The position numbers were made by a program, and so were the translations under genes. This document shows positions 17,065 to 24,009 of a stretch of DNA of 64,000 nt, piece by piece; the stretch's first letter is position 1; each line of letters begins with the position of its first letter. The notes under the pieces are model-generated. The model was not told where the DNA came from. It did no database searches and saw only the letters and a program-made list of their open reading frames with translations. Source of the stretch: Candidatus Gastranaerophilales bacterium HUM_9 (GTDB lineage Bacteria > Cyanobacteriota > Vampirovibrionia > Gastranaerophilales > Gastranaerophilaceae); assembly GCA_002103075.1 (NCBI GenBank), contig DABG01000018.1:510950-574949 (forward strand). The letters run 5' to 3'.

Positions 17065-17298
17065 TTACTTCTTAAATAATGCTGCAACAATTGCTGCTGC
17101 AATTTCTTCATCGTTTGATGATGATTTTCTAACCTTTGCACCAGCTGTTTCTACAACTGCCTCTGGAAAGATTTTGTTAAGGTAACCAACGACTGTTGAC
17201 ATAACAGTCATTGCTCCAATAGTCAAGCATAAGAATGTGAGAACTGTTCCCATTCCGATTGCCATAACCATTGAACCTTCAATTAGTGTTGTGTTCAT
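17065..17298 (-). CDS. oadG: OadG family subunit of the decarboxylase
   Basis: This 77-residue protein has one N-terminal membrane helix (GSMVMAIGMGTVLTFLCLTI, about residues 7-26) and a short hydrophilic tail. This is the standard form of the small gamma subunit, which anchors and stabilises the Na+-pumping complex. It overlaps the birA stop by 4 bases (ATGA), so translation is probably coupled, and oadA follows 52 bases later. Confidence 0.9.
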   Translation of the reverse strand: MNTTLIEGSMVMAIGMGTVLTFLCLTIGAMTVMSTVVGYLNKIFPEAVVETAGAKVRKSSSNDEEIAAAIVAALFKK

Positions 17299-18014
17299 AA
17301 AATATCTCCTATATAATATATATTTTTTTCGTTATTCTCGTTTAATATCAACGAACCATCGTTCGTAATACCTTCAGCTAATCCTGTATGTATGTCCCCA
17401 AGAACATTTATAGTGATTTCTTTATTTAGAAAAAAGGCTCTTTCTACATACATATTTTTAACGGATAAAAACCCGTCTTTAATGAAATTATCATACAACA
17501 AATAAAACTTGTTTGAAAGTTTTTTTAAGAAATCTTCTTTGTCGATTTTTACCCCTGTTTCAGCAAAAATTGAAGTGGCTGGTTTGTCGATTTTTGCTAG
17601 TGTTTCAGGGTTTGTATTGAGGTTTACACCAAGCCCCAAAGCTAACCCTAAAAATTCAGTACCTTTTGTTGTTCCTTCTGATAAAATTCCTGCTATTTTT
17701 TTGCCATTTATTAAAACATCATTCGGCCATTTAATTTGTGCGTTTAGATTGTACTCTTCTTCTAAAACGAGTGATAAAACCACGGATAAATATTGAGTAA
17801 AATTTGGGTAAATGGGGTTAAGTGTATTGAATGGTTTTAGAACGAGTGTCATAAAAAGATTTTCGTCGCCTGTATCAACCCATTTACGACCAAGTCGTCC
17901 GTGTCCTGAGGTTTGTCTATCCGTATAAACAATAGACATATCTTCTAGTGATGTTATATTTTGTTTTACATAATCGTTTGTTGATGAAATTTCGTCTAAG
18001 TGGATTAAGTTCAT
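17295..18014 (-). CDS. birA: Biotin-protein ligase
   Basis: This 239-residue enzyme activates biotin with ATP and attaches it to carrier lysines. It opens directly with the catalytic domain (IHLDEISSTNDYVKQ). It has GHGRLGRKW, the GRGRxGRxW-type adenylate loop, near residue 38. KWPNDVLINGKKIAGIL near residue 95 carries the catalytic Lys. There is no N-terminal helix-turn-helix, so it is the monofunctional form and not a repressor. It heads the operon encoding the biotin enzyme it most likely serves. Confidence 0.95.
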   Translation of the reverse strand: MNLIHLDEISSTNDYVKQNITSLEDMSIVYTDRQTSGHGRLGRKWVDTGDENLFMTLVLKPFNTLNPIYPNFTQYLSVVLSLVLEEEYNLNAQIKWPNDVLINGKKIAGILSEGTTKGTEFLGLALGLGVNLNTNPETLAKIDKPATSIFAETGVKIDKEDFLKKLSNKFYLLYDNFIKDGFLSVKNMYVERAFFLNKEITINVLGDIHTGLAEGITNDGSLILNENNEKNIYYIGDIL

Positions 18015-18110
18015 AATTATAATTGTAACACGAACAAAAGTCGAGAGTTATTTTGGAAGTTATTAAGTGATAAAGTTGCTAGGTGTAAGAAGAATCCCTA
18101 TAAAATTTTA

Positions 18111-18142
18111 ATTAAGAATTACGCATTATTAATCACTAATTA
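18111..18142. repeat. AT-rich dispersed repeat copy
   Basis: AATTAAGAATTACGCATTAT and the bases after it belong to the same short family as copies near 13203, 39464, 47563 and 54002, all with ATTACG/CATTA units. The 311-base gap 18015-18325 otherwise holds the CATG array and the promoter listed next. Confidence 0.5.
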
Positions 18143-18205
18143 AACATACAATTCACAAAACAATCATCTGTCAATATAGATTACCAGCTTAAAAACCCCG
18201 AAAAC

Positions 18206-18246
18206 CATGCTGTGACCATGTTTGAACATGTTACAACATGTAACAA
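18206..18246. promoter_or_regulatory. Phased CATG array
   Basis: Four CATG tetramers start at 18206, 18217, 18227 and 18237, spaced 11, 10 and 10 bases, about one helical turn. The last two sit in GAACATGTTACAACATGTAA. The array ends 15-20 bases before the nCAA-type promoter element. Confidence 0.45.
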
Positions 18247-18260
18247 CTTTTTAAAAAAAC

Positions 18261-18294
18261 GCAATTTTCATATCTGTATATACTTTTTATATAT
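18261..18294 (+). promoter_or_regulatory. nCAA-N16-TACTT promoter-like element
   Basis: GCAA (18261-18264), 16 bases, TACTT (18281-18285) then TTTATATATAAAAG. TGTAAC begins 22 bases before GCAA, the same distance as TGTAAAC at the 12.8-kb copy. Confidence 0.5.
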
Positions 18295-18325
18295 AAAAGA
18301 TAGAAATAATATAAGGAGCATCATT

Positions 18326-19507
18326 ATGAGTTGGCCTTCTAGCAATTTTCATCATGATTCATTTGAGTATATCAATCCGCCGAGACCGGAATACAAACCC
18401 TCAAGTTTTCATATAAGTCATAATACTTATATAAACTTTAAAGGGCCATCTGATTCAGCTGTAAAAACGGCAGGTTGGTTGAATTTTGCTGGTGGAGTTT
18501 TTAATGGCTTAGCTAACTTAGGTTCTGCATTCTTGTTATCTAAGGGTAACAGTGCTGGTGCACAAGCAATGCAAATGGGTGCTTCAACTATCGGTAACCT
18601 ATTAGGTGGCGGTGGTTTTAATGGCTATGGCACAGGTTTTGGTGGTGCTGGCTGGGGTGGAACCGGTGGTGGTTATTTGATTGACCAAACATACTATCGT
18701 CAAACTCCTATTATCCCAGGAAGCTCTTCCGGAACTACTGGAACTGATACGTCTGGCAAGAAAACTGACGGAACGGATTCTGGTAAAAAATCTGATGGCA
18801 CTGGTAATGGTAAGAAATCCGATGGCACTGGTGACGGTAAGAAAACTGACGGCACTGGTAATGGTAAGAAAACCGACGGAACTGGTTCTGGCAAAAAAGC
18901 TGATGGAACTGGTGACGGTAAGAAAACCGATGGAACTGATAATGGCAAGAAACCAGACAAAACTGGTTCAGGTAAGAAACCTGATAATTCTGGAGATGGA
19001 AAAATCACAGCCGATTATTTCAACAAAGCTGTTGACGATAAGCTAGATAGAAATAATGATGGCAAAGTTGATAAAAAGGATATCTTTAGTGCAGATGTAT
19101 TCAACAGTACACATAACCTTGGACATACAACCTCAAAAGTTGGTGATGCAACTGGTATAAGACGTGGTGTTGCAGCTTCAAAAACCGGTAATGTTACAAA
19201 CTATAAAGACGATGAAAAAACAACAGATGGATTCTACAAATACATAACTGTTACTGATAAAGATAGTAGTAATGAATGGGCATTTGAATATGTAAAAACA
19301 GATGGTAGCGGAAACCCTGTTTATAAATTCAGCCCAACATATTCTGACTTGAGTAAAGATGATAACGGTTCAAACAAAAACTGGGAATCTACAGGTAAAA
19401 CTCCAGAATATACGGTTACTATTGATGCTAAAACTGGCGAAATAAAAATGGCAAGCAGCGGAAATGAGTTCTCTGCCAGCAAAAAAGGACATCTAGGTAG
19501 AATTTAG
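18326..19507 (+). CDS. Repeat-rich EF-hand protein
   Basis: I place the start at the ATG at 18326, which has AAGGAG nine bases upstream. The longer frame from 18212 lies inside the promoter region. The 393-residue protein has a Gly-rich partly hydrophobic segment (GWLNFAGGVFNGLANLGSAF). Nine copies of a 9-residue unit of the form KK[TSP]DGTG[DNS]G follow at residues about 145-225. A dockerin-like EF-hand loop DRNNDGKVDKKD lies at 241-252. The C-terminal domain is Thr/Lys/Asp-rich. The repeat region is highly charged and probably a flexible spacer. No signal peptide or family is recognised. Confidence 0.75.
   Translation: MSWPSSNFHHDSFEYINPPRPEYKPSSFHISHNTYINFKGPSDSAVKTAGWLNFAGGVFNGLANLGSAFLLSKGNSAGAQAMQMGASTIGNLLGGGGFNGYGTGFGGAGWGGTGGGYLIDQTYYRQTPIIPGSSSGTTGTDTSGKKTDGTDSGKKSDGTGNGKKSDGTGDGKKTDGTGNGKKTDGTGSGKKADGTGDGKKTDGTDNGKKPDKTGSGKKPDNSGDGKITADYFNKAVDDKLDRNNDGKVDKKDIFSADVFNSTHNLGHTTSKVGDATGIRRGVAASKTGNVTNYKDDEKTTDGFYKYITVTDKDSSNEWAFEYVKTDGSGNPVYKFSPTYSDLSKDDNGSNKNWESTGKTPEYTVTIDAKTGEIKMASSGNEFSASKKGHLGRI
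18758..19000 (+). repeat. Nine tandem 27-bp coding repeats
   Basis: The block of nine 27-base units, each encoding KKxDGTGxG variants, lies within the EF-hand protein gene and keeps frame exactly. Third-position differences between units show it has diverged. It has no spacers, so it is not a CRISPR array. Confidence 0.9.
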
Positions 19508-19512
19508 TAAAT

Positions 19513-20151
19513 TTACCTTAGTATAGACTTAACGACATTTATAGGGATAGCAAAGCCTATTCCTATATTTGACGTATTGTTATCAGGATTATAAATAGCC
19601 TGATTTATACCAATAACCTCGCCTGAGGTATTCAGCAAAGGTCCACCTGATGAACCAGGGTTTATTGCAGCATCTGTTTGTATTTTGTTTCTTTTATAAT
19701 CAATCCTAGAAACGATTCCTTGTGTCAAAGTACCATTAAACCCAAATGGGTTACCAATTGCTAAAACTTTTTGACCTACTTTTATATTCTTAGAGTCGCC
19801 AAAAGTTATTGTTTTGAGTGGTTTTGTAGTATCAATTTTTAAAACAGTTATATCACTACTTAATTCAGGTGATTTAATAATGTGAGCTTTGTATTTCTCT
19901 CCGTTAGAAATTGTGACAATCACATCATCACTGTTTGCTATAACGTGCGAACTTGTAATAATTGTTCCGTTAGAGTTAATTATACAACCAGTTCCACTAG
20001 AAGTCCCTTTTGCAATTTTTGCATCAATAGATACAATAGCAGGATTGATTTTTTCATAAACATTTATATTTGTCATCTCATCTTTGTCATAAGCAAAAAC
20101 AGGACAAATTAGTTCTAAGCATAGAATTATTATTGAAAGTACTTTTTTCAT
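19513..20151 (-). CDS. HtrA-like trypsin-fold serine protease, no PDZ
   Basis: This 212-residue protein has a signal peptide (MKKVLSIIILCLELICPVFA) and a chymotrypsin-fold domain. The catalytic triad is visible: His in ITSSHVI, Asp in SSDITVLKID, and Ser in NPGSSGGPLL. It should act in the periplasm or outside the cell, cleaving misfolded or specific proteins. Unlike DegP/DegS it ends at the protease domain (NVVKSIL) with no PDZ domain, so regulation must differ. It faces the EF-hand gene convergently with only 5 bases between the stops. Confidence 0.88.
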   Translation of the reverse strand: MKKVLSIIILCLELICPVFAYDKDEMTNINVYEKINPAIVSIDAKIAKGTSSGTGCIINSNGTIITSSHVIANSDDVIVTISNGEKYKAHIIKSPELSSDITVLKIDTTKPLKTITFGDSKNIKVGQKVLAIGNPFGFNGTLTQGIVSRIDYKRNKIQTDAAINPGSSGGPLLNTSGEVIGINQAIYNPDNNTSNIGIGFAIPINVVKSILR

Positions 20152-20215
20152 ACGTTAATTTTGTTGTTTTTTATACACTTTTTCCATTGTTATGATGATT
20201 TTTAGCAGGTTAGTA

Positions 20216-20244
20216 TTGTCAAGATTATAATTTTAATCTATAAT
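20216..20244 (+). promoter_or_regulatory. Promoter of ycf23
   Basis: TTGTCA at 20216-20221, a 17-base spacer, and a perfect TATAAT at 20239-20244, 55 bases before the start. Confidence 0.75.
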
Positions 20245-20299
20245 ACACAAGTGAGAGTTAAGATTTATCTTATAAGTACAACTAAAAAAGGAGAATAAA

Positions 20300-21058
20300 A
20301 TGTCAAGAATCGACTCATTCAAACAAGCATTAATGGAAAAAAGAGCTGTAAAAATTATCGCTGGTATTGATAATTTTGATGCAGATAGAGTAAAAAATGT
20401 AGTCTTAGCAGCAGATCAAGCAGGTGCTAGTGCTGTTGATATCTGTGCTGATAGAGAAATTATTTCTATGGTTAGAGAATTAACAAATATGCCAATCTTT
20501 GTTTCTTCAATCAAGCCTCAAAATTTAGCTATGTCAATTGCTATGGGTGCTGATGCTATTGAATTGGGTAACTTTGACGCACTATACAAAAATGGTATTT
20601 CAATGACTGGTTCTCAAGTTATGGACTTGGTTAGAGAAACTTTAAGTATGATTAATAAAGAAGAAGTTTTCTTCTCAGTTACAATCCCTGGTAACATCGA
20701 AATTTCTGAACAAATTTCTATGGCTAGAGAATTAGAATCTATGGGTATCGACCTAATCCAAACAGAAGGTCATTATTCAAATACTGATATCCCTAACGGT
20801 GTTAGAGGATTGGTTGAAAGAGCTGAATTAACTATTTCTAATACAATTGAACTTTCAAGAAATGTTGAAGTTCCTGTTATGACAGCTACAGGTATCAACC
20901 CAACTACAGCTTCATTGGCATTCGCTGCTGGTGCTTCTGCTATCGGTTGTGGTTCTTGTGTAAACAAATTAGATTCAGAAATCTCTATGATTGCTGTTTC
21001 TAAGGAATTAGTTGAAATCGCTAACAGAAACGTTGTTAGAGAACACCAATTAGTATAG
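20300..21058 (+). CDS. ycf23: Ycf23 / DUF561 family protein
   Basis: This 252-residue protein resembles the Ycf23 (DUF561) proteins of cyanobacteria and plastids. It has AVKIIAGIDNFDADRVKNVV at the start, GASAVDICADREI, and the late TATGINPTTASLAFAAGASA. The pattern of beta-alpha units and terminal Gly-rich phosphate-binding-like loops suggests a TIM barrel. The biochemical role is unknown. Its presence in a genome without photosynthesis genes in view supports a cyanobacterial-sister lineage. It has its own promoter, an AAAAGGAGAA ribosome site and a strong terminator. Confidence 0.85.
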   Translation: MSRIDSFKQALMEKRAVKIIAGIDNFDADRVKNVVLAADQAGASAVDICADREIISMVRELTNMPIFVSSIKPQNLAMSIAMGADAIELGNFDALYKNGISMTGSQVMDLVRETLSMINKEEVFFSVTIPGNIEISEQISMARELESMGIDLIQTEGHYSNTDIPNGVRGLVERAELTISNTIELSRNVEVPVMTATGINPTTASLAFAAGASAIGCGSCVNKLDSEISMIAVSKELVEIANRNVVREHQLV

Positions 21059-21080
21059 TTCTTTAAAAGAATTTTTTTAA

Positions 21081-21117
21081 TGCAGGCAGATAAACTTGTT
21101 TATCTGCCTGCATTTTT
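21081..21117 (+). terminator. Terminator of ycf23
   Basis: Perfect 15-bp stem TGCAGGCAGATAAAC with a 2-base loop and T5, 22 bases after the stop. Confidence 0.93.
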
Positions 21118-21166
21118 ATATGTAATTTTTTTATTAAAAATTTTGTACATAATTGTTTACATAATA

Positions 21167-21196
21167 GCAATTTTTTTAAAAAAAAATACTTAATAT
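21167..21196 (+). promoter_or_regulatory. nCAA-N16-TACTT promoter-like element
   Basis: GCAA (21167-21170), 16 bases, TACTTAATAT (21187-21196), then CCATGT. A reversed TGTAAACAATT lies just upstream at 21151-21161. Confidence 0.5.
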
Positions 21197-21226
21197 CCAT
21201 GTAAGGTAAAAAAAGGTGTGTGAATT

Positions 21227-21916
21227 ATGACTTCTACTATTGGTCAAGCTGTATCAACATTTGGTAAATATGCAGATAGAGGTGCTAATTTCGTTTTCGG
21301 AACCGGCTCAACCACAATTGGTGATGAAATTAGAAGAGCGGTTAAGGCAAGAAATAGAATGGGTAGAAGTGATAGTTTTGTTCGCTCAGTAGCAAATGGT
21401 TTTGCAAAAGGTGTTAAAAAAGATAATGCAAAACTTGCAAAAGCAGGCTTTTTAAAGACAACAATAAACACTTTAAAATCAATTCCATCAGAAATGGGAG
21501 CAGGTTTTAAAGCTGGCAAAGGATTAGGCAAAATTGGTAAATTTTTAAAACCATTAGGAAAAGCCCTTCCTGTTGCGATGAACGTGTTGTGGATTGCAGG
21601 CTCATTACCAAACATTATTGAAAGAACAAAAGACGAAGGTATAATTGGTGGTCTTAAAGAAACAGGTAAAACTGCATTGAAGATGGGCTCATTCGCATTA
21701 GGTAGTGCTTTAGGTGGTGCATTCGGAGGTTTCGGTGCATTCGTTGGTGGTATGGTTATATCAACTGCGGCAGATTATTTGTTAGGTGAAGATTATTCAG
21801 TTAAGAAAGAAAGATTAGCAGAAGAAGCGAAGAACGCTCAACAAAATGCTAATCCTGTAAGTTATGACCCATCAAGAGCAACAAATCCTTTTGAAAGATT
21901 TAATACAGTAGTTTAA
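21227..21916 (+). CDS. Hypothetical Gly-rich membrane-associated protein
   Basis: This 229-residue protein has a basic amphipathic N-terminal half (KARNRMGRSDSFVRSVANGF). Two hydrophobic stretches follow: LPVAMNVLWIAGSLPNII, about residues 116-133, and a glycine-zipper segment FALGSALGGAFGGFGAFVGG, about 155-174. The tail is Asn/Pro-rich. The zipper suggests insertion in a membrane. There is no signal peptide. No family is recognised; it resembles the other small lineage-specific proteins here in promoter and composition. Confidence 0.65.
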   Translation: MTSTIGQAVSTFGKYADRGANFVFGTGSTTIGDEIRRAVKARNRMGRSDSFVRSVANGFAKGVKKDNAKLAKAGFLKTTINTLKSIPSEMGAGFKAGKGLGKIGKFLKPLGKALPVAMNVLWIAGSLPNIIERTKDEGIIGGLKETGKTALKMGSFALGSALGGAFGGFGAFVGGMVISTAADYLLGEDYSVKKERLAEEAKNAQQNANPVSYDPSRATNPFERFNTVV

Positions 21917-22003
21917 AAAATATAATCAGTATAAAGTGTATATATCTCAAGTATATACTATGTTTCAGAGTGTTACGAAATTGAGAAAAATTGAATAAAA
22001 AAA

Positions 22004-22037
22004 TCAATTTTAGAAAAAGAAAACACTTTATATAAGT
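22004..22037 (+). promoter_or_regulatory. nCAA-N16-nnCTT promoter-like element without a gene
   Basis: TCAA (22004-22007), 16 bases, CACTTTATATAAGTACGGG (22024 on). The TTTATATAArTACGGG part is nearly the same as upstream of the gene at 6809-7111. No ORF follows before the terminator-like hairpin at 22151. Confidence 0.45.
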
Positions 22038-22039
22038 AC

Positions 22040-22183
22040 GGGAATTAAAATTTAATAAAACTAATCGGGGAATTAAGTCAGATCTTAAAACGATGGACTA
22101 AAACAAAATTCTTTTTATACTCTCTCTTAATATCCTCGTGTTTATTTAATGTTGCAGTACAAGTTATTGCAACCTTTTTTTTT
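22040..22183 (+). ncRNA. Candidate small RNA, about 140 nt
   Basis: The 310-base gap 21917-22226 has no ORF of useful length, yet it has a promoter-like element at 22004-22037. It ends in a GTTGCA/TGCAAC hairpin (22151-22173) followed by nine T (22175-22183). A short non-coding transcript is the simplest reading. Both ends are inferred, and the 6-bp stem is modest. Confidence 0.35.
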
Positions 22184-22191
22184 GTAATAAA

Positions 22192-22220
22192 TTGACAAAA
22201 TTTTAAATATATGCAAGTAT
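22192..22220 (+). promoter_or_regulatory. Promoter of the ORF6N gene, probably leaderless
   Basis: Perfect TTGACA at 22192-22197, a 17-base spacer, then AAGTAT at 22215-22220, only six bases before the ATG at 22227. There is no ribosome site, so the mRNA probably starts at or near the start codon. Confidence 0.45.
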
Positions 22221-22226
22221 CAATTT

Positions 22227-22769
22227 ATGGAAAAAGAAAATATTATTATTGATATAGAGCAGCGAATATTTGTTATCCGTGGACAACGTGTAATGTTGGA
22301 TAGAGATTTAGCTCAATTGTATGGAGTTACTGTAAAAGCGTTAAACCAAGCAGTGAAAAGGAATATAGAAAGATTTCCAAATGATTTTATGTTTAGATTG
22401 AGTAAAGAAGAATGGGAAGATTTGCGGTCACAAATTGTTACCGCAAATGTTTCAAAAGTTAGATTTACACCATTTGCTTTTACAGAATATGGAACATTTA
22501 TGCTTGCGAATGTATTAAATTCTTCAACGGCAACTCGAATAAGTATAGAAATTATTAGAGTATTTAACAAATTAAGACAATATGCAATGTTACAAAACCA
22601 AAGAAATACAGAAGTTGAGGAACTTAGAAAAATATTGATGTTGCATATAGATAATACAGATAATAGATTCTCAGAATGCAACGAAAGAATAAATAAAATA
22701 ATTGAAGTTTTAAATAATCTAATTGAAAAACCAAAAGAAACAAAACAGATAGGATTTAAGACAAAATAA
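22227..22769 (+). CDS. ORF6N domain protein
   Basis: This 180-residue protein begins with an ORF6N/KilA-N-like DNA-binding domain: VIRGQRVMLDRDLAQLYGV, then ALNQAVKRNIERFPNDFMFR, then FTEYGTFMLANVLNS. A charged helical, possibly coiled-coil C-terminus follows (EVEELRKILMLHIDNTDNRF). These proteins are common in phages and mobile elements, and on chromosomes as isolated genes; the function is not settled. No other phage gene is near. It lacks a ribosome site and may be translated from a leaderless mRNA. Confidence 0.85.
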   Translation: MEKENIIIDIEQRIFVIRGQRVMLDRDLAQLYGVTVKALNQAVKRNIERFPNDFMFRLSKEEWEDLRSQIVTANVSKVRFTPFAFTEYGTFMLANVLNSSTATRISIEIIRVFNKLRQYAMLQNQRNTEVEELRKILMLHIDNTDNRFSECNERINKIIEVLNNLIEKPKETKQIGFKTK

Positions 22770-22900
22770 CTTTATTATGCTATTCCTGTGGATTTTGTAC
22801 AGGTTGAGGACATCGTCCGAAACTTGAGGTAGTATTGGGTATAGCAAATAGAATTTGTGAAGCAATTAAATGATCGACTGTGTTCTGTCTTATTTACAAA

Positions 22901-22928
22901 TAAAAACGCAGGTGCTATGCACCTGCGT
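22901..22928 (-). terminator. Terminator of hpf
   Basis: Perfect 10-bp stem ACGCAGGTGC/GCACCTGCGT with a 3-base loop, followed on the minus strand by TTTTTA, 24 bases after the hpf stop. Confidence 0.9.
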
Positions 22929-22951
22929 AAAAACTTTTATAGATTATAATA

Positions 22952-23311
22952 CTAAGCTTCTTCTGCTACTTCTTCATTAGAATCTTTTACGTTTCTAATT
23001 GAATCTTTATCTGAAGATAGCGATTTATCTTTAAACTTTTTAACTTGTCTGTCTAATTTATCAGCAACTAAGTCAATACTTGCATACATTGATTCAGCTG
23101 ATTCTTCAACGTGAATGTTTTTCCCGTTTAATTTACATGAAACTTCTGCAATATGTTTTCCTGATGCTGCTGGATTTTTTATCACTGTCAAGATTACATC
23201 AATCGCTGTGATTTGATCGTAGTGATTAGCTACCTTACCTAATTTTTCTTTTACGTAAGCCTTAATAGCATCTGTAATTTCAATGTTTTTTCCATTTACG
23301 TGAATGTGCAT
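22952..23311 (-). CDS. hpf: Ribosome hibernation promoting factor, short form
   Basis: This 119-residue protein matches the HPF/RaiA fold: MHIHVNGKNIEITDAIKAYV, HVEESAESMYASIDLVADKL with the conserved DLYASID-like motif, and LDRQVKKFKDK. It binds the 30S decoding centre and inactivates ribosomes under stress. At this length it lacks the C-terminal dimerisation domain of long HPF. The last 20 residues are acidic (NEEVAEEA). A GGAGG-type ribosome site lies just upstream. Confidence 0.92.
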   Translation of the reverse strand: MHIHVNGKNIEITDAIKAYVKEKLGKVANHYDQITAIDVILTVIKNPAASGKHIAEVSCKLNGKNIHVEESAESMYASIDLVADKLDRQVKKFKDKSLSSDKDSIRNVKDSNEEVAEEA

Positions 23312-23392
23312 TTATGCCTCCTAATATTCTACCTCTTTCATGATACAACAAATTCAGAAATTTTTAAACCCTTTATTATCTAATTTCTTCGT

Positions 23393-23623
23393 CTATTCAC
23401 CAATTACTTGTGGTAAATCTACATCAGGAGTTCCGATAACCCTAACTAACTCTAATACTGATGCCTTCATTTGACATTTTTGTGAAGAACCACTGAAAAA
23501 ATCACTGTAAAAACAGCCTTCACAATTACAACCTCTTTTATAACACTCTATTGCCGTAGTTGTCCAACGTCTTACAGCTACAGCTCTCCCCATATCACGA
23601 CTTCTAAACAATTTCTCCTCCAA
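23393..23623 (-). CDS. Conserved-looking Cys-motif protein (76 aa)
   Basis: This 76-residue protein has a strong TTGGAGGAGAAA region at its start. It has a tight Cys cluster, CYKRGCNCEGCFY at residues about 27-39, and a further Cys in SQKCQMKASVLELVRVIG. The spacing would suit a zinc or iron-sulfur site. The C-terminal half (ASVLELVRVIGTPD) looks like a conserved helix. I cannot name a family. It lies 81 bases upstream of hpf on the same strand. Confidence 0.7.
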   Translation of the reverse strand: MEEKLFRSRDMGRAVAVRRWTTTAIECYKRGCNCEGCFYSDFFSGSSQKCQMKASVLELVRVIGTPDVDLPQVIGE

Positions 23624-23714
23624 GATGTTTTTAAATATTAATTGTTATTTTTTATCAACTGCCTCACCCTTAACGATAGTTGTCTGTGAGGTTTATCCCA
23701 TATTTTTATTATAT

Positions 23715-23753
23715 TTATAAAGTCTTTGATTACAAGTGTATTGTAAACGATTA
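23715..23753 (-). promoter_or_regulatory. nCAA-like promoter element and TGTAAAC box
   Basis: On the minus strand ACAA (23744-23741), 16 bases, GACTTTATAAATA (from 23724). The opposite strand reads TGTAAACGATTA at 23742-23753. The 386-base gap 23624-24009 otherwise holds only the CATG cluster and the yebC terminator. Confidence 0.35.
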
Positions 23754-23814
23754 TTACATGATGTTAAATACCCCTTATGCCCTTGCTATCACTGTTTTGA
23801 AGCTATTGTGATTT

Positions 23815-23888
23815 CATGTATTCTGCACTATGACATGGTTTCCATGGTTTGATATCATGCAAACCCATGTACCATGCATGTTTTCATG
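23815..23888. other. CATG cluster
   Basis: Eight CATG tetramers begin at 23815, 23834, 23843, 23856, 23866, 23873, 23877 and 23885. Composition predicts well under one in 74 bases. No ORF overlaps. Confidence 0.6.
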
Positions 23889-23954
23889 ATTTAAAATTGT
23901 ATTAACTTTTGTAAAAATGTTGGCATGTGACTACTTTTTTGTGTATTTTATAAG

Positions 23955-23985
23955 AAAAAGTCGGGATAATATATCCCGACTTTTT
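23955..23985 (-). terminator. Terminator of the YebC-family gene
   Basis: AAAAAGTCGGGAT/ATCCCGACTTTTT stem, symmetric with A and T runs on both sides, 25 bases past the stop. Confidence 0.92.
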
Positions 23986-24009
23986 CTGTTTTTATTTTTT
24001 AACTTTTGA

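Noticed and set aside
18758..19000. Possible CRISPR array
   Set aside because: The 27-base units are directly adjacent with no spacers and keep a protein frame. No CRISPR array or cas gene is seen anywhere in the window.
18700..19008. 102-codon antisense ORF of SVFLPxPVP repeats
   Set aside because: It is the complement of the KKxDGTGxG coding repeats, and the plus frame has the ribosome site and EF loop.
22778..22846. Element with inverted ends TGCTATTCC / GGGTATAGCA after ORF6N
   Set aside because: The ends are imperfect and short, and the inner sequence only faintly resembles the 126-bp repeat. Too weak to call an element.
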